From Ophiodon elongatus (lineage: Eukaryota; Chordata; Actinopteri; Perciformes; Hexagrammidae), in the NCBI GenBank assembly GCA_016806645.1, contig JACSYO010000530.1, forward strand, positions 643,501 through 707,500: DNA of 64,000 bases, given 5' to 3'. Shown here in pieces: positions 59,890 to 64,000 of this stretch; within the stretch, counting starts at the first letter, position 1; each line of letters begins with the position of its first letter. The notes below the pieces were generated by a model, which was not told the origin of the DNA, searched no databases, and worked only from the letters and a program-made list of their open reading frames with translations. A program made the translations under genes and the position numbers.

Positions 59890-61130
59890 AGGCAGAGGGC
59901 AGCTATGTTAGAGAGAGAAAAGAGATGAAACAACCGCTTTCCTTCCTCATGCTACGGCAGAAGGCTGTGGTCTTCATTTCCTTTAAAAATAATCCCATAA
60001 ATACTGAGTATCCATCTACAGGCATGTGCTGTTTGCATGATTACTAGAAGGAACATCTTGGTTGCACATGTCTGCTGGGCTTTCCTGGCCCCTGGTGTGA
60101 GGAGGCTTTTTGTAAATGAACATAATAAAATAAAGTAAAAACTCACACAGAATATAAGCATTTAATAGTGCAGAACTGCAAACAGGCGAAATTAATGGTG
60201 CTTTTCGTGCCCAAAAAAATATTTAGTCTGCACTAAATTGTTTCTATTATAATGAAGTAAACTGTCAATTAATTCTATTAATCAAATTTATTTTGTAAAA
60301 ATGTCAGCTAACGGGGCCACAATTCCCCAGAGCCCAAGTTGATTCTTCATAATTCTTCTTTTCGCAAACCAACAATCTGAAACAATAAAAAATACTCATT
60401 TAACAATCATATGGAACAGAGAAGAGCTGCAAATCTCAACATTTTGAAAAAACAACTTGCACGATAAATCGTTCATCAAAATTGTTGACGATTATTTTTT
60501 TCTTTCTGTCGTTCAAATAATCAACGAGGAGGTTTGTGTCACATCACGTGACTAAAGCAGCATTCTTCCTCCATCAATTGTTATGAAGGCCATCATCTCG
60601 CAAGTTGTGTTAATGGAAACCATCCAGACTCACGGGCTTCTATAAAAATCTCTGAGAAAACAAAATAAAAAGGGAGATGTGATGATGTCATGATGGCTTA
60701 AATCAGGGTCAGTGGTTATCAGTCGGTCCACTACAATGCCCTCACAGTGCAAGACGGGTGAAGGAAACGTTGGCGGTGGTGCTCGTGCATTGAGGCGCAG
60801 CAACACACAAGGCAACGCAGACAGTCGAGGCCTGACGAGTCATCACTTACATCAATAGAGGAAGAAAAATGAGCTTTGAGATGGTGATCTCGGCTACATA
60901 CGTTAGCACGTCAGGCTTCTACTGTAACTTAAGACAAACGTTACAGGACTGTAATCAAATAAAGTCCCATAACACATGAAACTCAAAGGAAAATCTTTGT
61001 CACATCACATGGTGCTTATGGTTTTTGATCCGTGCATGCTGGCAGTGGAAAGGAAGGACAAATGTGAAATAGGAATAAATGGGCGGGGAAACATTTTTGT
61101 TCTGCCCAAAAACTCAAGAGCAAACTGAAA
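59890..61130. other. Intergenic region between cap1 promoter and next gene
   Basis: No gene is seen. About 60420-60540 is a degenerate teleost repeat ('gaagagctgcaaatctcaac', 'attgttgacgattattttt'). The rest is AT-rich. Confidence 0.45.
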
Positions 61131-61133
61131 CAT

Positions 61134-63804
61134 TTTATTTTTAATTTACAGATTATCCAGTTGCATCAGGTCTGGGTCACAGAGACGGGAAGAAGAAGGG
61201 GGGGTGGGGGGTAATCCTTCACTACAAGCTTATCTAAAACATCTTAAGTTAAACTCCCTTCACTCCACAGTTGCTCCCCATTTCTCTCTGCCTAACTTCA
61301 CAGTGGACTCCGTCAGAGTCGAGGTCAATTCTCTTACTTCTATGAATCCCCAAAAGGGACTTGGCTTACGTGGTACGTGGAACAGAAGAAATGCTGAATC
61401 CTCTCAAATCCGTTAAGAATTGTCCTCGGAATGAGAGTAAACAACTTGGCAAATTACTCCCAAAGTCATTTCCTATGACGAGCAAAAACATGGGAAGAAT
61501 ACAACGTTATTTATCGGGGTGCACTTGGTTTTAGTTCGCCTCACACAAGTTGGCGAAAAGGCGGCCGGATCTAATTCAGCAAGTCTGAATGAGATGATGT
61601 TGATGTTGTTGTAGTAAATATCTCTGCCCTGATGTGCACCAGACGAGTGCAGCAGAACGGACATCAGCATGAGATGACTCAGCAGTACAAAAGAAAGACA
61701 TTACTAATAAAGTCAAACCGATCGCTGTAATGCATGCGGAGCACAAGTTAAAGTGACTCGACAGCTTGCCCCTTTTATCATTCAGCAGAAAAACAAACAC
61801 ACAAAAAAAAAAAAATATATATATAAAAGTGACTCAACATGTGGACTTGTAATGGAAGAGTCATTTGGTTAAAGTGTTCACTCGGTGCAGAAACGCCCGT
61901 CACCACCACTCACACACGTCTGTGTTCCTGCAGGCTTCCTTTGAGTCCCGACCCCCCAACAGATTAAACTGCTGCTCTCATCTTATTTGTGGGAAGTCAT
62001 TTGTTTTTGTTTTTTTTAAACACAGTTTTTAAAAAGGTCATTTTGGAGGCACAACTCAGTAATTGAAGTTTAGCGATGCCTGTTTTAATGTCAAATTTTT
62101 CATGCATATTTCCTTTTTTTCTTTTCTTTTTCTAATCCCTAAATTGAACAAACGGAATATTTGCCAAAAAAAGGGGAGGCGAGGAGAAACGTGCTCGTCC
62201 TATTTCGGAGCCAAACGGTTCACGATTGGTTGCTGAAATTGCGCAGAAACTGCGGAATTAGCTCATGGTATTAAAAAGGTAAATTCCCACATTGTTACGC
62301 GTGGAGCTTTTCATTTTCAAGCCGACAGGTGTGTTTCAATTACCGGAGGTGCCTCTGGACTTGAACTGCATTCACGCGTTACTCAAGTATATCCTTTCCC
62401 CTTTAAAGCCAAGGAAATTAAATATTTGATACATTTTGAATGCAGTCAAATATTTTTGTTTATGGCTGAACCTTTTCCAACTTCAACCAATCACAGATCT
62501 CCCAACAAGAGAGAAAATAAGACCGAAGCTGACGGACATGAAATCAAAGTGCATCGACATCTAAATCACAGCCTTAAGGTTGTTTGAAAAAAAAAAAAGA
62601 AAAAAAAAGACAAACAAAAGAACATAAGTGGTCTTCGTGGTTCAAGCAGTCGTTCCATTAATGAAGATTGAGGTGAGCGAGTCCCGCTTGCTGTGAACAT
62701 CTCCTGTTGTTCCCTCCGTCCGTCGAGACCAAACTCATTAACGTTGTGTATTCCAGTGTTTGTCCCAGCGACTTCATCCACAGAGAAACCTTCAGAATAA
62801 AAGCACGGTGTTTTGTTTTTGTTTTCTTCTTAAAGAATATTCAGCCTCTGACCGCCCCCCCCCTTTCCCCTGCTGACTACATTGGGACTCTTCTGTGTGT
62901 TAACAATAGAAATAAAAGCGTACAAACTGCTCTGAAGAAACATCTTTTGACACAGCAGCCGGAATCAATCCACACGTACACCCGGCATACAAACATGCAG
63001 GCGATCATTCCAGTATCAAATTGGAGCAGAACTGCAATCTGTCACTCTTCATGCACATGTTTTTTTCTTCTTCTTCTTTATACTTGTAAGAGGGTCATTG
63101 GCTCTTGTTTTGGTTGTGTTTTTTTTTTTCTTCTTTCCAACGAGTCGCTATGTTGGCCACTGACAAAAACAATCAGTGCAGAGTTAACCGTCGGCTTTTT
63201 ACGTGGCAGTTTGGTAGCATCAAGTTGACCTGGAACAGTGTGATTAGGACACCTTCGTGTGCGTACATGCGTGTCGACAAGAGGCAAGGTGTGAGCGTGT
63301 CAGGTGGCTGGTTGTCGTGTCATCGAAGCAGTTTTTTGTTTGTTTTCTTTTCAATACAGAAAGTCAGGTATCACTCGGGTTACTTTGTGAGCCGTCGGTT
63401 AGAGGGGTGACAATACATTCTCTATGTCTCTGTGTTAAATAACAGGGGTCTATGTTATATTCTTACACCATTCAAAAGACAGTGCTCACCCCGAGTTCTC
63501 AGCGAAATGGTAGCTTGTTTTTCCTTCCCTAGTGGCTCAGTGTGGGAGCAGGGAAACGTCACTACAGTGGTGTTTTTGTTGGTTTTCTGTGACAGCAGGA
63601 CGATATGTTCCTCCTCTCGTTCCCTTTCCTTAATCCAGGTAGCACACAGTCCATCTTCATGGACGACGACAGGTGTGAGGTTTCTGTGTTGAAGAACAAC
63701 AAAAGGGAAACGGGAAGAGCGAGGAACGGCGGGGATGTGAGGGCTGGACGAGGGGTACGAGGCGAGCAGCGAGCTCCCGGCCCCCCCACCCTCCTCCTCT
63801 CCTG
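61134..63804 (-). other. Probable long 3' UTR of the partial gene at the window end
   Basis: From the stop at 63805 the minus-strand sequence has no coding exon for about 2.7 kb until AATAAA (plus TTTATT) at 61134-61139. The 173-residue plus-strand frame at 62707-63228 is T/C-rich and has no family resemblance, so I read it as chance within the UTR. Confidence 0.4.
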
Positions 63805-64000
63805 CTATAGCAGCTCTTCTCTTTGCTTCTTTCCCCTCACCGGCCCCTGGCCGTTCCTCAGGGAGCCATTCTGGGGCCGCAGGAGATGACCGCGCTCCTG
63901 CTCCGTCCACGGGACCCCGCCCTGCCCGTCCTCACTGTCCAGGTCAGAGTCAGAGTGCATGAGGGCGGAGGAGGTGGGAGCGGGCACCGGCTTCAGGCGG
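63805..64000 (-). CDS. C-terminal codons of an unidentified gene (partial)
   Basis: The minus-strand frame from the window edge to TAG at 63805 encodes about 64 residues rich in S, D, E, G and P: HSDSDLDSEDGQGG, then VPWTEQERGHLLRPQNG and VRGKKQREELL at the end. Its high GC, acidic serine cluster and gene-like codon use contrast with the AT-rich sequence beyond the stop, so it looks like the last coding exon. The acidic S/D cluster would suit a casein kinase 2 site in a cytoplasmic tail. I cannot name the protein. Upstream exons are outside the window. Confidence 0.5.
   Translation of the reverse strand, partial: RLKPVPAPTSSALMHSDSDLDSEDGQGGVPWTEQERGHLLRPQNGSLRNGQGPVRGKKQREELL

Noticed and set aside
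62707..63228. 173-residue plus-strand open frame
   Set aside because: T/C-rich, no recognisable domain or splice context, antisense to a probable 3' UTR.

Overview
The window is nuclear DNA of a ray-finned fish, most likely a percomorph teleost. The evidence is compact multi-exon vertebrate genes with GT-AG introns, many simple repeats, and several interspersed repeat families typical of teleosts (for example the 'TTAGCTTAGCTTAGCATAAAGACTGG' type, split here as TTAGCTTAGCTTAGC plus neighbours, and the 'AAGTCGCTTTGGATAAAAGC' tail). There is no prokaryotic or organellar content. Gene content matches human 1p34: MEAF6, FHL3, RRAGC, PPT1 and CAP1.

Layout: (1) 1-3.4 kb, + strand: last three exons of meaf6, including a 30-nt microexon. 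(2) 3.4-16 kb: repeat-rich intergenic DNA. Inside it, on the - strand at 8.4-11.5 kb, lies a spliced gene I do not recognise. It encodes an acidic, proline-rich, probably nuclear protein with alternative ends, between two ~0.7 kb direct repeats (7131-7836 and 12327-13004). (3) 15.7-32.5 kb, - strand: fhl3 (five coding exons, 279 aa) with a large 5' intron holding two candidate non-coding first exons, one with a perfect CArG box. (4) 35.2-40.6 kb, - strand: rragc (seven coding exons, 377 aa). (5) 40.6-41.1 kb: GC-rich bidirectional promoter region between rragc and ppt1 with two CACGTG/CLEAR-type palindromes. (6) 42.0-46.7 kb, + strand: ppt1 (nine coding exons, 303 aa, catalytic triad intact). 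(7) 46.7-59.9 kb, - strand: cap1 (twelve coding exons, 470 aa), converging on ppt1 with back-to-back poly(A) signals; its promoter also has a CArG box. (8) 61.1-64 kb, - strand: long probable 3' UTR and C-terminal codons of a further gene that runs off the window and that I could not identify.

Two functional themes stand out. rragc (RagC GTPase, mTORC1 recruitment to the lysosome) and ppt1 (lysosomal thioesterase) are head to head around CLEAR-like motifs, suggesting shared TFEB/MiT control. fhl3 and cap1, both linked to actin and the cytoskeleton, carry CArG boxes at candidate promoters, suggesting SRF control. The best candidate for something undescribed is the unrecognised spliced gene at 8.4-11.5 kb. 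All exon boundaries were read by eye from reading frame, splice consensus and family knowledge; no search was run.
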